NCBI RefSeq assembly: GCF_010686705.1
Contig: NZ_JAAGWY010000002.1
Location: forward strand, 86,001 to 150,000
Direction: 5' to 3'
Length of the DNA: 64,000 nucleotides
DNA from: Leifsonia tongyongensis
GTDB lineage: Bacteria > Actinomycetota > Actinomycetes > Actinomycetales > Microbacteriaceae
Shown: positions 1-8,343 of the stretch, in pieces
Layout of the letters: every line of letters begins with the position of its first letter
Position numbering within the stretch: the first letter of the stretch is position 1
Notes under the pieces: model-generated
What the model saw: only the letters and a program-made list of their open reading frames with translations
The model's database searches: none
What the model was told of the DNA's origin: nothing
Made by a program: the position numbers and the translations under genes

Positions 1-1080
1 GATGAAGGGGATGACGATCCAGCCGAGAGGGGTCGTCGGCCCGAAGAAGGCGAGCATGACGGGAGCGGCCGTCAACGCGATCCCGGACGAGACCAGCGTG
101 GCCCTGGTCTTCCCCCTGGCGACGAGACGCCCTGAGACGGTGGCGGCGATGATCACCGACGCGGCGAGCGGCAGCGAGAGCAGCCCGGCCGCCGAAGCGC
201 TGAGCCCCCTCGAGTCCTGCAGGTAGAAGGTGTTGGCGAAGAGCAGGCCGGCGAAGGCGACGAACCCCACGAGTGTCGTGCTCCAGGCGGCGCTGAACGC
301 GCGGTTGGTGAAGAGCCGGATCTCGACGAGCGGCTGGCGGCGATGCAGTTCGTACGGCACCAGGATGACGATGGCCGCCGCGGCCAGCTCGAAGACGGTG
401 AAGATGACCGGGGAGCCCCAGCCCAGCGCCGGCACTTCGATGATTCCGAAGGTGAGGCAGACAATGACCAGGAAGACGAGCCCCTGGCCGATGGGGTCGA
501 ATCGCCTCGGGGCGCGCGCCCGCGACTCGGGTACCAGACGGGCGGTCAGGATGATCGCCGCCAGTCCGACCGGCACGTTCACCCAGAAGATGGACCGCCA
601 CCCGAACGCATCCACCAGGAATCCTCCGAGCAGCGGCCCGAGCGCGATCCCGAGGCCGCTCGCGGCAGCCCAGTAGCCGATCGCCTTCGCGCGCTCGCCC
701 GGCCCGGTGAAGACGTTGGTGACGATCGCGAGCGCGACGGGAGTCATCATGGAACCGCCGATCGCCTGCACCACCCGGAACGCGACGAGCCAGGTCTCGC
801 TGATGGTCAGGCCGCACATCGCCGATCCGAACACGAAGATCGCCAGGCCGGTCATGAAGACGCGTTTGCGCCCGAACCGGTCGGCGAGCGAACCGGAGAG
901 GATGAGCAGGCTGGCGAGGACGAGCAGGTACGCGTCGACGGTCCACTGGAGGGTCTGGACGGATGCGCCGAGCTGGGTCGCGATCGACGGCAGCGCGACG
1001 TTCACGATCGTGTTATCGATGGACACCAGGAGGAGGCCCATACAACAGACCGCGAGGATCGCGTACTTCCGTCTCTGCAT
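1..1080 (-). CDS. MFS drug-efflux transporter, DHA2 (EmrB/QacA) type; C-terminus outside the window
   Basis: Members of this family export drugs or other hydrophobic compounds in exchange for protons across the cytoplasmic membrane; the substrate here is unknown. The 360 visible codons start at ATG 1080 behind an AAAGGG ribosome site and run off the left edge. I see the DHA2 motif SIDNTIVNVALP at residues 20-31, motif A GSLADRFGRKR at 63-73 and the antiporter motif GLGIALGPLLGG near residue 155. A 14-segment protein of roughly 450-520 aa is expected, so the last third is probably missing here. It is divergent from a second MFS gene at 1286 across a 205-bp region full of dyads, so the two pumps are probably controlled by one repressor, which is not encoded in this window. 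Confidence 0.9.
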   Translation of the reverse strand, partial: MQRRKYAILAVCCMGLLLVSIDNTIVNVALPSIATQLGASVQTLQWTVDAYLLVLASLLILSGSLADRFGRKRVFMTGLAIFVFGSAMCGLTISETWLVAFRVVQAIGGSMMTPVALAIVTNVFTGPGERAKAIGYWAAASGLGIALGPLLGGFLVDAFGWRSIFWVNVPVGLAAIILTARLVPESRARAPRRFDPIGQGLVFLVIVCLTFGIIEVPALGWGSPVIFTVFELAAAAIVILVPYELHRRQPLVEIRLFTNRAFSAAWSTTLVGFVAFAGLLFANTFYLQDSRGLSASAAGLLSLPLAASVIIAATVSGRLVARGKTRATLVSSGIALTAAPVMLAFFGPTTPLGWIVIPFI

Positions 1081-1142
1081 GCTCTCTGCCCTTTCGTGAC
1101 GTGTTTGCCGGTCGCACTCAGACTGACCGGGGACGCCTCCGG

Positions 1143-1213
1143 CTGTCCAAGACCCTGATTCGACCGACCGATAGGTGTCGGTTATCGACCGGTCGACGAC
1201 GCGTCTTGGACAG
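1143..1213. promoter_or_regulatory. Divergent MFS promoter with nested dyads
   Basis: The space between the two MFS genes carries an 11-bp perfect inverted repeat, CTGTCCAAGAC at 1143-1153 and GTCTTGGACAG at 1203-1213. Inside it lie ACCGA-N6-TCGGT (1167-1182) and the perfect 12-bp palindrome TCGACCGGTCGA (1185-1196). These look like operators of a TetR-type repressor, possibly two sites. The protein that binds is not in the window. Confidence 0.55.
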
Positions 1214-1285
1214 GCTCCCGGATGCGGCGAAAGCTGGGAACTGCGCTCGATCGGGCGCACCTTGCCTCATGACAGACAGGTACTG

Positions 1286-2638
1286 ATGACCACGGCCATA
1301 CAGACCGGCGGAGTTCCGCCGGCTCAACAGAACCTCCACGCCGGTCTGTTCGCCGCGTTCGGCGTGCCGAACTTCAGCCGGTTCGTGATCGGTCAGGGGG
1401 TGAGCCTGATCGGAACCTGGACCGAGACCGTCGCGCAGGCCCTGCTGGTGCTCCAGCTGACGAACTCCGCGATCGCCGTCGGGTTCGCGACCGCAGCGCG
1501 CTACCTTCCGGTCCTCCTCCTGACCCCGTACGCCGGACTCATCGTCGACCGCAGGAACAAGCGGAAGATCCTCCTCGTCACAGCGATGTGCCTCGCATCC
1601 CTGTCGGCGATCCTCGGCGTCCTCGTGCTCACCCACACCGTCGCCTACTGGTCGATCATCCTGGTCGCACTCGGATTCGGGGTCATGTCGGCACTCGACA
1701 ACCCGGCACGGCAGGCGTTCGTGCCCGAAATGGTCGGGCGACCGCTGATCCGCAACGCGGTGACGCTGAACACCACGGTCGTGAACGTCGGGCGCGCCAT
1801 CGGACCGGTCACCGCCGCGATCCTGATCGGCACGCTCGGGATCGGCTGGTGCTTCATCGTCAACGCCGCCAGCTTCATCGCGGTGATCGTCGCCCTGGCC
1901 ACGATGAACGTGCCGGCGCTGCATCCGGTCGGCTCGGTCGGGCGCGCGAAAGGCCAGCTGCGCAGCGGATTCCGGTACGCCGTCCGCATCCCCGAGATCA
2001 TCGCCCCGGTGGCGATGATGGCGCTGATCGGCACTTTCACCTACGAGTTCGAGGTGAGCCTTCCCCTTTTCGCCCATGTGACGCTGTCGGGAACGCCGGC
2101 CACCTACAGCTGGCTGCTCGGGGCCTTCGGCGCAGGCTCCGTGATCGGGGGCCTCTACTGTGTCTGGCGACCGCAGGTCGGGCTTCGCCGGCTGGTGGGG
2201 GCGGCGATCGTCTACGCCGTCGCCATGACCGCCACCGCGTTCGCGCCCAACGTCGCCGTCGCGGTTCTGCTGCTGGTGGTGGTCGGGATGGGCAGCATCG
2301 CGTTCATCACGATCGGCAACTCGACCATCCAGCTCGCGGCGAAACCGGAATACCGCGGCCGTGTCACAGCCCTGTGGTCGACCGCTTTCCTCGGATCCAC
2401 CCCGATCGGCGCATCAATCATCGGATACGTCGACTCGATCAGCCCGCGGCTGGCCCTGGGCGTGGGAGCCGCCGCGTGCGTGGTCGCCGCGTTCGTCGGC
2501 TGGCACTTCGTGCGCCGCCAGCGCCGTGAGACGGCTACAGGGGTTTGGCCCACTCAGGCGGGCGGACCGTCGCGCCGCCGAACATCGGGTACTCGAGCAG
2601 CGCGCACTGGTCGGCCAGCTGGCTCCACGGCCGGTTGA
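1286..2638 (+). CDS. MFS transporter, EntS/MFS_3-like exporter
   Basis: A 12-segment major-facilitator exporter of the group that includes the enterobactin exporter EntS; substrate unknown. I chose ATG 1286, which has a weak AGG five bases upstream, giving 450 aa; a longer frame reaches back to 1175 but would cross the operator dyads. Visible features are the motif A region GLIVDRRNKRK after the second segment and the family-typical DNPARQAFVPEM before the fourth. The last 34 codons (2535-2638) lie antisense to the end of the convergent nitrilase gene and read as an Arg/Gly-rich, low-complexity tail, so the original stop was probably near 2535 and the tail may be read-through sequence. It is divergent from, and probably co-regulated with, the MFS gene at 1080. 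Confidence 0.88.
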   Translation: MTTAIQTGGVPPAQQNLHAGLFAAFGVPNFSRFVIGQGVSLIGTWTETVAQALLVLQLTNSAIAVGFATAARYLPVLLLTPYAGLIVDRRNKRKILLVTAMCLASLSAILGVLVLTHTVAYWSIILVALGFGVMSALDNPARQAFVPEMVGRPLIRNAVTLNTTVVNVGRAIGPVTAAILIGTLGIGWCFIVNAASFIAVIVALATMNVPALHPVGSVGRAKGQLRSGFRYAVRIPEIIAPVAMMALIGTFTYEFEVSLPLFAHVTLSGTPATYSWLLGAFGAGSVIGGLYCVWRPQVGLRRLVGAAIVYAVAMTATAFAPNVAVAVLLLVVVGMGSIAFITIGNSTIQLAAKPEYRGRVTALWSTAFLGSTPIGASIIGYVDSISPRLALGVGAAACVVAAFVGWHFVRRQRRETATGVWPTQAGGPSRRRTSGTRAARTGRPAGSTAG

Positions 2639-3407
2639 TGCCGTGCGACCCGTACTCGCGGACGACCTCGACGCGGTCGAGGTCGAGCACCGCGAAGAGC
2701 ACCTCCTCGCCGCCGCCGGCCTGCTGCATGACCGTGCCCTCGGGGTCGACGACGACGCTCTCGCCGACACCGACCGGGGAGGCGCCGTTCACGTTGACGA
2801 CGAAGACCTGGTTGGCGAAGGCGTTGGCGCGCGCCATCACGATCTCCATCTCACGGTCACGTGTGGTCGTCAGTGTCGGCTGGATGATCACCTCGGCTCC
2901 GAGCCAGGCGAGCTGACGCGACACCTCGGGGAAACTCCCGTCGAAGCAGATCGCCAGGCCGACCCGCCCGACATCGGGGATGTCGAACGTCACGAATTCG
3001 CTCCCCGGGAGGAGCTCCTCGTACGGCCGCCACGGGAAGAGCTTGCGGTAGCGGGCGACGATCGACCCTTCGGGAGAGATCGCGAGCGCCGTGTTGAACA
3101 GCCGGCCGTCATCCGTCTGCTCCACAAGCGTGCCCGGCACGAGCCAGACGCCGAGGTCGCGGGCGAGGTCGCAGAGCCGGTCGGTGACGCGACCGGGAAT
3201 CGTCGTCGCGGCACGCGCATCCGCTTCGGCGTCCTCGAGCAGCAGCGGCCCGGGAGCGGCCAGAAGCAACTCGGGCACGACCACCAGGTTGACGTGCGGT
3301 CGAAGGGTCTTCGCGGCGACGACCTGCGCTTCGAACCGGTCCCAGGTCGCTTCGAGGTCGCCGGGGACGGGAACAGTTTGGATGGCTGCGATGGACAGAA
3401 CGCGCAT
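2535..3407 (-). CDS. Carbon-nitrogen hydrolase (nitrilase superfamily amidase)
   Basis: Hydrolyses a C-N bond (amide, carbamoyl or nitrile) by a cysteine-lysine-glutamate mechanism in the cytoplasm. The catalytic triad is complete: Glu46 in VVVPELLLA, Lys122 in RYRKLFPW and Cys154 in LAICFDGSFPE. The 290-aa length is normal for a single-domain member. I use ATG 3407 rather than the upstream GTG at 3422 because GAGGAG sits seven bases before it. The start is one base after the stop of the permease gene, so the two are one operon and the enzyme probably acts on the imported compound. A TetR-type regulator is divergent from the permease. The exact substrate cannot be read from sequence; an amine-derived amide would fit the neighbour. 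The 3' end overlaps the convergent MFS gene by 104 bp. Confidence 0.9.
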   Translation of the reverse strand: MRVLSIAAIQTVPVPGDLEATWDRFEAQVVAAKTLRPHVNLVVVPELLLAAPGPLLLEDAEADARAATTIPGRVTDRLCDLARDLGVWLVPGTLVEQTDDGRLFNTALAISPEGSIVARYRKLFPWRPYEELLPGSEFVTFDIPDVGRVGLAICFDGSFPEVSRQLAWLGAEVIIQPTLTTTRDREMEIVMARANAFANQVFVVNVNGASPVGVGESVVVDPEGTVMQQAGGGEEVLFAVLDLDRVEVVREYGSHGINRPWSQLADQCALLEYPMFGGATVRPPEWAKPL

Positions 3408-3408
3408 G

Positions 3409-4992
3409 TCAGCGCTCCTCACGGATCAGGGTCGGTTCGGCGTCGAGGTCGACGACGTCGGGGGAGGGGGCGACGATCGGGTCGGCGATGACGAAGTCGG
3501 TGTCGCCGAACTTTCCCACGGGGATCGTGCGGCCCGAGAAGAAGTCGCGGTAGTGGCGGCGCAGGGCGAACGTGACGACGACGCCGAGGACGAGCGCTCC
3601 GATGCCGATCCAGAACACGGTGCCGATGCCGAGGATGGATGCGCCCGCGTAGTCCGGAGCGGCCATCTCGACGGCGCTGACGACGAACGCGATCACCATC
3701 ATCACCGCACCGAGGCCCGGAAGGATGCCGGCGACGATCAGCCGGCCCGGGTTGCGGCGCATGTCGGGCGCGAAGTAGACGATCGCTGCGATGGCGGTGA
3801 CCGCGTAGTAGGCGGCGATCATCACGCCGATCGCCAGGATGGCCAGCCCGATGAAGTCGGTGGCGAGCAGGGTGAGCAGCACGATCGTGGCGATGCTGAT
3901 GCCGGCCCACCAGTAGGTGGCGATGTGCGGCGTCAGGAACCGGCGGTGCATGCGGGTGATCGCACCGGGGAGCGCCCGGTAGGTGGCCATGCTGAGCCAG
4001 GAGCGCGGCGTCGAGACGGCGACGGTGAACAGGCAGGCCAGCGCCGACAGGCCGATCGCCAGGGTGATGATGTGTCCGAAGATCTGGCCGGTGGCCATGG
4101 GGCCGAGCACGGAGAGGACATCGTTGATGGTTTTCGGGTCGGTGATGAGTTTGATTCCGCCGAAGCCGATCGCCGCCACCGATGCGCCGCAGTAGAGCAC
4201 CAGCAGGATGATCGTCGAGATGAGCACGGCGCGGCCGGGGTTGCGCGAACGGTCGGTGGTCTCCTCGTTGACCGAGATCAGCGAGTCCCAGCCCCAGTAG
4301 ATGAAGAGGCAGAGGACGACGCCGGTGACGAGACCGCCGGGGTCGGAGACGGCGAACGGGTTGAACCAGGCGAGGCTGGGGGTTGTTCCGGCTCCCGGGG
4401 CCGTTCCGTTCGACATGGCCATGAAGGCGCCGACGCAGAAGCCGCCGATCGCCACGATCTGGAGTGCGATGAGTGCGTACTGCACCCAGGCGGCCAGTTC
4501 GATTCCACGGACGGCGATCGCGGCGCTGAGTGCGATAAGCACGACGGCGACGGATGTCGTGGCCAGCGGATTCGCGGCGATCGCCCCGAGGCCGACGGCA
4601 TCGAACAGGTAGACGGTGGCGACCTCGGCGAGGGCGGCCGTCGCGATGAACGTAGCGATCTGGGGCACCCAGCCGCCGAAGAACCATCCGGCCACAGGCC
4701 CGAGCGCCCGGCTGATCCAGACGAAGACACCGCCGCAGTCGGGCATGACCTGGTTGAGGTCGCGGAACGCGAAGGCGGTGAACAGGATGGGTACGAAGCC
4801 GAGCAGGAAGGCTGCGGGCGTCTGCAGCCCCACCGCGCCGACGACGAAGCCGAGTGTCACGGCGAGGCTGTAGGCGGGTGCGACAGCGGCGAGACCGAGG
4901 GCCACGATCCGGCCGAGGCCGATCGCATTTCGGCGGAGCCCTTTGTCGTGCGTGTCGCTGGGGGTTGCGGTGTGGGCAGGGGTCGAGCTCAT
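3409..4992 (-). CDS. APC-superfamily amino-acid/amine permease
   Basis: A 527-aa integral membrane permease of the amino acid-polyamine-organocation type, probably importing an amino acid or amine with protons. About twelve hydrophobic segments start near residue 30 with the family-like GLGRIVALGLAAVAPAYS, and the conserved MPDCGGVFVW block follows in the third segment region. It ends in a hydrophilic, acidic tail. ATG 4992 is preferred over ATG 5013 because AAGGAGAGG lies just upstream of it. The stop is followed one base later by the nitrilase start, so they form an operon. Transcription starts in the 146-bp gap shared with the TetR gene, which carries two TGAA..TTCA dyads, so the regulator probably represses the operon until its substrate appears. 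Confidence 0.9.
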   Translation of the reverse strand: MSSTPAHTATPSDTHDKGLRRNAIGLGRIVALGLAAVAPAYSLAVTLGFVVGAVGLQTPAAFLLGFVPILFTAFAFRDLNQVMPDCGGVFVWISRALGPVAGWFFGGWVPQIATFIATAALAEVATVYLFDAVGLGAIAANPLATTSVAVVLIALSAAIAVRGIELAAWVQYALIALQIVAIGGFCVGAFMAMSNGTAPGAGTTPSLAWFNPFAVSDPGGLVTGVVLCLFIYWGWDSLISVNEETTDRSRNPGRAVLISTIILLVLYCGASVAAIGFGGIKLITDPKTINDVLSVLGPMATGQIFGHIITLAIGLSALACLFTVAVSTPRSWLSMATYRALPGAITRMHRRFLTPHIATYWWAGISIATIVLLTLLATDFIGLAILAIGVMIAAYYAVTAIAAIVYFAPDMRRNPGRLIVAGILPGLGAVMMVIAFVVSAVEMAAPDYAGASILGIGTVFWIGIGALVLGVVVTFALRRHYRDFFSGRTIPVGKFGDTDFVIADPIVAPSPDVVDLDAEPTLIREER

Positions 4993-5026
4993 CGGCCTCT
5001 CCTTCGTCGTCATTGGCAAGGAAATC

Positions 5027-5039
5027 TGAATGGCATTCA
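5027..5039. promoter_or_regulatory. Operator 1 of the permease/TetR divergent promoter
   Basis: TGAATGGCATTCA is a perfect 6-1-6 palindrome 35 bp upstream of the permease start. It shares the TGAA..TTCA core with the site at 5072-5086, so both are probably bound by the adjacent TetR-type protein. Confidence 0.6.
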
Positions 5040-5071
5040 AACAACTGTGGGCATCCGGTGTCAAGCGTTTT

Positions 5072-5086
5072 CTGAATTATGTTCAG
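5072..5086. promoter_or_regulatory. Operator 2 of the permease/TetR divergent promoter
   Basis: CTGAATTATGTTCAG has 5-bp perfect arms (CTGAA/TTCAG) and lies 53 bp upstream of the TetR start. With the site at 5027-5039 it brackets the divergent promoter, which fits autoregulation plus repression of the permease operon. Confidence 0.6.
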
Positions 5087-5138
5087 GGAACGTCCGCCGC
5101 TGTCCGATTCCGCGGATGCGTACGGCAGAATGGGGACC

Positions 5139-5747
5139 ATGTCACGGCCCAGCAAACGCGCCGAGCGGCGCCTCGACATCCTCGAGGCCGCCCGCGGCGT
5201 AGCAGTGCGCGAAGGGGCCGCGGGCACGACGCTGCGCGCGATCGCGACGGCGGCCGGCATGGAGCCGTCGGCCGTCCTCTACTACTTCGACGGGCTCGGC
5301 GACATCATCGAAGAACTCGTCTTCTCGGCGAGCGACCGCTTCATCGACACGATCACGCGGGCCGTCGGCGCGGTCGAGTCGCCGGTCGACCGGATGCTCG
5401 CAGCCATCCGCGCGGGAGCGACCGGAGGCATCGAAGGGCACGAGTCGCGCATCCTGTACGAGTTCTGGGCGGCCGGAATCAGGGATGAGCGCCTCAACGA
5501 CGCCGACCACGCTCTCGACCGGCGCCAGGCTGCGATCTACCGGAGGATCATCGACGACGGCGTGGCGGCCGGGATGTTCCAGCCGCGCCTCGACTACGAC
5601 GAGGCCGCTGTCGCCCTCGTCGGCCTCGAGGACGGTCTGGTCATGGACATCCTCGCCGGCACGAAGTCGAGCGACGAGGTCGTGGCCCTGATCGTCTCGG
5701 TCGCCGAGGCGATGCTCGGCGCCCAGCTGCGCACCCAGCCCGCCTGA
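5139..5747 (+). CDS. TetR/AcrR-family transcriptional regulator
   Basis: A 202-aa repressor with the usual N-terminal helix-turn-helix (residues about 30-50, TLRAIATAAG followed by SAVLYYF) and an all-helical ligand-binding C-terminal domain of normal length. I use ATG 5139; upstream in-frame ATGs at 5130 and 5079 exist, and 5079 would run through operator 2. It is divergent from the permease-nitrilase operon, and two matching dyads lie between them, so it most likely controls that operon and itself in response to the imported compound. It converges with the luciferase-like gene; the 73-bp gap between their ends holds nothing I recognise. Confidence 0.88.
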   Translation: MSRPSKRAERRLDILEAARGVAVREGAAGTTLRAIATAAGMEPSAVLYYFDGLGDIIEELVFSASDRFIDTITRAVGAVESPVDRMLAAIRAGATGGIEGHESRILYEFWAAGIRDERLNDADHALDRRQAAIYRRIIDDGVAAGMFQPRLDYDEAAVALVGLEDGLVMDILAGTKSSDEVVALIVSVAEAMLGAQLRTQPA

Positions 5748-5820
5748 CACGGGCCGCTGTTTGGCAATAGATGCGAGTGCCGCATCCGGTCACCAGCGTT
5801 CTTTGCACAATCGAGCGACC

Positions 5821-6879
5821 TCAGGCGAGGAGGTCGCGCACGCGCGGTACCACCTCGTCTCCGTAGAGGCGGATGTTCGTCAGGAGTGCGTCGTCGGCGA
5901 GGCCGCCCATCGCGTACTTCAGGTCGAAACGGTTCGCACCGACCGCCTTCAGGTTCACCGCGATCTTGTTCGCGACGGTCTCGGGTGAGCCGACGTAGAG
6001 GGAGCCGTCCGGTCCGATCTCGCGGCGGAACGACGCCTCGGTCGGCACGGCGAAGCCCCTCGTCTTGCTGACACGAGTGATGACCTCGAGGTAGCGGGGC
6101 CAGAACTCCTCCTGCGCCTGCTCATCGGTCGCGGCCACGTGCCCCGGCGAATGCAGCCCGACCGGTTTCGGCGAATGGCCGAACTGTTCGAGCGCCTTGT
6201 GGAACAGTTCCGAGAATGGCGCGAAGCGTGCGGTCGGGCCGCCGATGACGGCGAGCATGAGCGAGAACCCGTAATGGGCGGCGCGGATGACCGACTCGGG
6301 GCTGCCGCCGACGCCGATCCAGGTGGGCAGCGGCTTGTCGAGGTGCGGCACGACATCCTGGTCGCGCAGGCCGCTTCGCGTGCGACCCTCCCAGGTCACC
6401 GGACCGCCCTTCAGCAGGTGGGCGAACAGGTTCGTCTTCTCCTCGAACAGTTCCTCGTAGTCGTTGAGGTCGAAACCGAACAGCGGGAACGAATCGATGC
6501 TGGAGCCGCGGCCGAGGATCACTTCGGCCCGGCCGTCCGAGATCGCGTTCAGGGTCGAGTAGCGCTGGAAGACGCGCACCGGGTCGTCCGAGCTGAGCAC
6601 GGTGACCGCCGAGCCGAGCCGGATGCGGTCGGTGCGGGCCGCGATGGCGGCGAGCACGACATCCGCCGCCGACAACGGCATGTCGTCCGTGTGGTGCTCG
6701 CCGATGCCGAAGAAGTCGATGCCGGCCTTCTCGGCCGCGACACCGTGCTCCACGAGGTTGCGGATGGTCTCCGCATGCGAGAGCGGATGCCCGTCGGCGT
6801 CCCAGGTCACGTCACCGAACGTGTTGAGCCCGAATTCGAGCGGGAAAGGACCGGTGGAGGGTGTGAGAGCTGTATTCAT
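5821..6879 (-). CDS. LLM-class flavin-dependent oxidoreductase
   Basis: A 352-aa luciferase-like (TIM-barrel) monooxygenase or oxidoreductase using FMNH2 or F420 as cofactor; substrate unknown. Typical features are the N-terminal FGLNTFGD strand, GEHHTDDMP in the first third and the ILGRGSSIDSFPLFGFDLNDY region that usually lines the active site. It is the last gene of a MarR-reductase-LLM operon, 26 bases after the reductase stop. The partner gene resembles F420-dependent NADP reductases and could supply reduced cofactor. The start ATG 6879 has only a weak purine-rich site upstream. Expression is probably set by the MarR protein at the head of the operon. Confidence 0.9.
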   Translation of the reverse strand: MNTALTPSTGPFPLEFGLNTFGDVTWDADGHPLSHAETIRNLVEHGVAAEKAGIDFFGIGEHHTDDMPLSAADVVLAAIAARTDRIRLGSAVTVLSSDDPVRVFQRYSTLNAISDGRAEVILGRGSSIDSFPLFGFDLNDYEELFEEKTNLFAHLLKGGPVTWEGRTRSGLRDQDVVPHLDKPLPTWIGVGGSPESVIRAAHYGFSLMLAVIGGPTARFAPFSELFHKALEQFGHSPKPVGLHSPGHVAATDEQAQEEFWPRYLEVITRVSKTRGFAVPTEASFRREIGPDGSLYVGSPETVANKIAVNLKAVGANRFDLKYAMGGLADDALLTNIRLYGDEVVPRVRDLLA

Positions 6880-6905
6880 TTGTGGGTGCTTTCTGTGGGG
6901 AAGGG

Positions 6906-7565
6906 TCAGGCGACGGCATCCAGTGAGACGGCGCTCTCGAATTCGGGCGCCGTCATCCGCGCGCCGAAGACGGGGCCACCCGGCTCGAACGAGCCGCCGT
7001 CGCGCAGGCTGTCGAGCGTGACGACGTCGTAGCCGATCGCGTCGACGAGCGATCCGACGAGGGCTGCTGCGTACGGATCGTCGGATGCGACCCCGAGCGC
7101 ACGCCTGTCGGCGGAGCCGCCCGGGCGCCGGTCCTCTTCCATCTCGTGGTAGCCGATGTGGTTGAACGTCTTGACGACGGTCGAGCCGGGGAGCGCATCC
7201 TGAACGATCTCGCTGCTCGTCAGGTCGGTGTTCTCGAACTGCGGTTGCACGCCGTCGGTCGGCGCCCAGTAGTTCATCGCGTCGACGACGATCTTGCCGT
7301 CGAGCATGCTGTGGTCGAGGGTGGCGAAACGATGCAGGGGGATCGCGAGAATGACGATGTCGGCGTCGGCCACCGCATCCCTCGCCCATTCCGGCTTGGC
7401 GCCCGGCAGGAGCACGGATGCGATCAGCGCGATCTTCGCAGGATCCCCCGATGCGGCGACCGAGACGTCGTAGCCGGAGTCGAGCATGATGCGGGCGAGC
7501 GCGGAGCCGACGTGGCCGACGCCGAGGATGGCGACACGGGGACGGGTCAGGATGCTGTCGGTCAT
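6906..7565 (-). CDS. NAD(P)-binding reductase, F420-dependent NADP reductase-like
   Basis: A 219-aa Rossmann-fold protein. The dinucleotide motif GVGHVGSALAR lies at residues 14-24, followed by an Ala-Pro-Leu-rich second half with TFNHIGYHEMEED, which resembles the F420_oxidored/NADP oxidoreductase family. It probably moves hydride between NAD(P)H and a flavin or deazaflavin. Start ATG 7565 overlaps the stop of the MarR gene by four bases (ATGA), and GGAG precedes it, so translation is coupled. Upstream of the luciferase-like gene it is the obvious candidate to provide reduced cofactor. Such small proteins can also be quinone or other dehydrogenases, so the F420 link is inference. Confidence 0.82.
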   Translation of the reverse strand: MTDSILTRPRVAILGVGHVGSALARIMLDSGYDVSVAASGDPAKIALIASVLLPGAKPEWARDAVADADIVILAIPLHRFATLDHSMLDGKIVVDAMNYWAPTDGVQPQFENTDLTSSEIVQDALPGSTVVKTFNHIGYHEMEEDRRPGGSADRRALGVASDDPYAAALVGSLVDAIGYDVVTLDSLRDGGSFEPGGPVFGARMTAPEFESAVSLDAVA

Positions 7566-8074
7566 GAGGCTTCTCCTTCGGTCGTGGCTCGGTCCAGGGT
7601 GTCGAGGTGTGCGCGGACGCTCGCGAGCGCGTCGCCGAGACCTGCGAGCTGGTGCGGTTCGAGGGCGTCGGCGAAGAAGCGCTTCACGGCGCGCAGGTGG
7701 GGTCCGGATGCACGCCTGAGCGCACTCGAACCATCGGCCGTGATCACGACGAGTGCTCCGCGATTGTCCCCGGGGCAGTCGTCGCGGCGGAGGAGGCCGC
7801 GTCGCTCCATCCGTCCGAGGTGATGCGACAAGCGGCTGCGCTCCCAGTCGATCGCGGTCGCGAGCTCCGACGAGCGGAGGGCGTTGCCGGGCGCTTCGAT
7901 GAGCGCGAGGAGCACCGAGTAGTCGCCCGATGAGAGCCCGACCTCCTGCAGTTTCGCGGAGAGGAGCCTGCGCAGCTCGGTCGTCGTGTCGAGCAGCGAG
8001 CGCCAGACGGCGAGCTCGTCGTCCGTCAGTCTCTGCGTGGTCGCGCTCGGTGCGTGCCGTTGCGTCCCGGCCAT
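7562..8074 (-). CDS. MarR-family transcriptional regulator
   Basis: A 170-aa winged-helix repressor. The recognition region SSELATAIDWERSRLSHHLG and the wing RRDDCPGDNRGALVVIT are clear, and a helical dimerisation tail follows. I use ATG 8074, which has GAGGCGAGG upstream; the longer frame from 8101 would begin inside the operator. The gene heads an operon with a reductase and a luciferase-like monooxygenase. Two copies of TTGACGTGTCA lie at 8090-8121 just before it, which strongly suggests autoregulation. One cysteine in the wing (DDCPGD) could serve redox sensing as in OhrR/HypR-type members, but that is speculation. Confidence 0.9.
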   Translation of the reverse strand: MAGTQRHAPSATTQRLTDDELAVWRSLLDTTTELRRLLSAKLQEVGLSSGDYSVLLALIEAPGNALRSSELATAIDWERSRLSHHLGRMERRGLLRRDDCPGDNRGALVVITADGSSALRRASGPHLRAVKRFFADALEPHQLAGLGDALASVRAHLDTLDRATTEGEAS

Positions 8075-8089
8075 GGGTACCTCGCCTCG

Positions 8090-8121
8090 TTGACGTGTCA
8101 ATGAAGTAGTTGACGTGTCAG
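8090..8121. promoter_or_regulatory. Tandem MarR operator
   Basis: TTGACGTGTCAA (8090-8101) and TTGACGTGTCAG (8110-8121) are two near-identical copies of a TTGAC-GT-GTCAA dyad, 20 bp apart start to start, so on the same face of the helix. They sit directly upstream of the MarR start, matching the general form of MarR binding sites. Confidence 0.75.
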
Positions 8122-8171
8122 TAAACCGAGGCGTGGCCCACTTTGTTCCCGGGTGCTCGGATGGAGGATCG

Positions 8172-8224
8172 AGTCGGCGCTAACCGACCTCATTCGTGCG
8201 CGAGAAGGGGAGTTCGCGCCGACT
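8172..8224. repeat. Inverted repeat in the MarR/epoxide hydrolase gap
   Basis: AGTCGGCGC (8172-8180) and GCGCCGACT (8216-8224) form 9-bp perfect arms around 35 bases. The 8122-8343 stretch otherwise holds no convincing gene. It could be the terminator of the epoxide hydrolase transcript. Confidence 0.35.
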
Positions 8225-8343
8225 GGGCGCACAGGTCCTGGCCCGGCGGCCTGACCGCTAGAACCCGCGCACCCGCTTACCCGCAGATCTTGCTCATCGG
8301 GGGCTCAGCGGAGCGAGCGCAGCCTCAGCCGATCGGGCGGGCC

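Noticed and set aside
3091-5202. A 703-codon plus-strand frame
   Set aside because: Shadow of the nitrilase and permease genes, low-complexity Asp/Gly/Arg composition.
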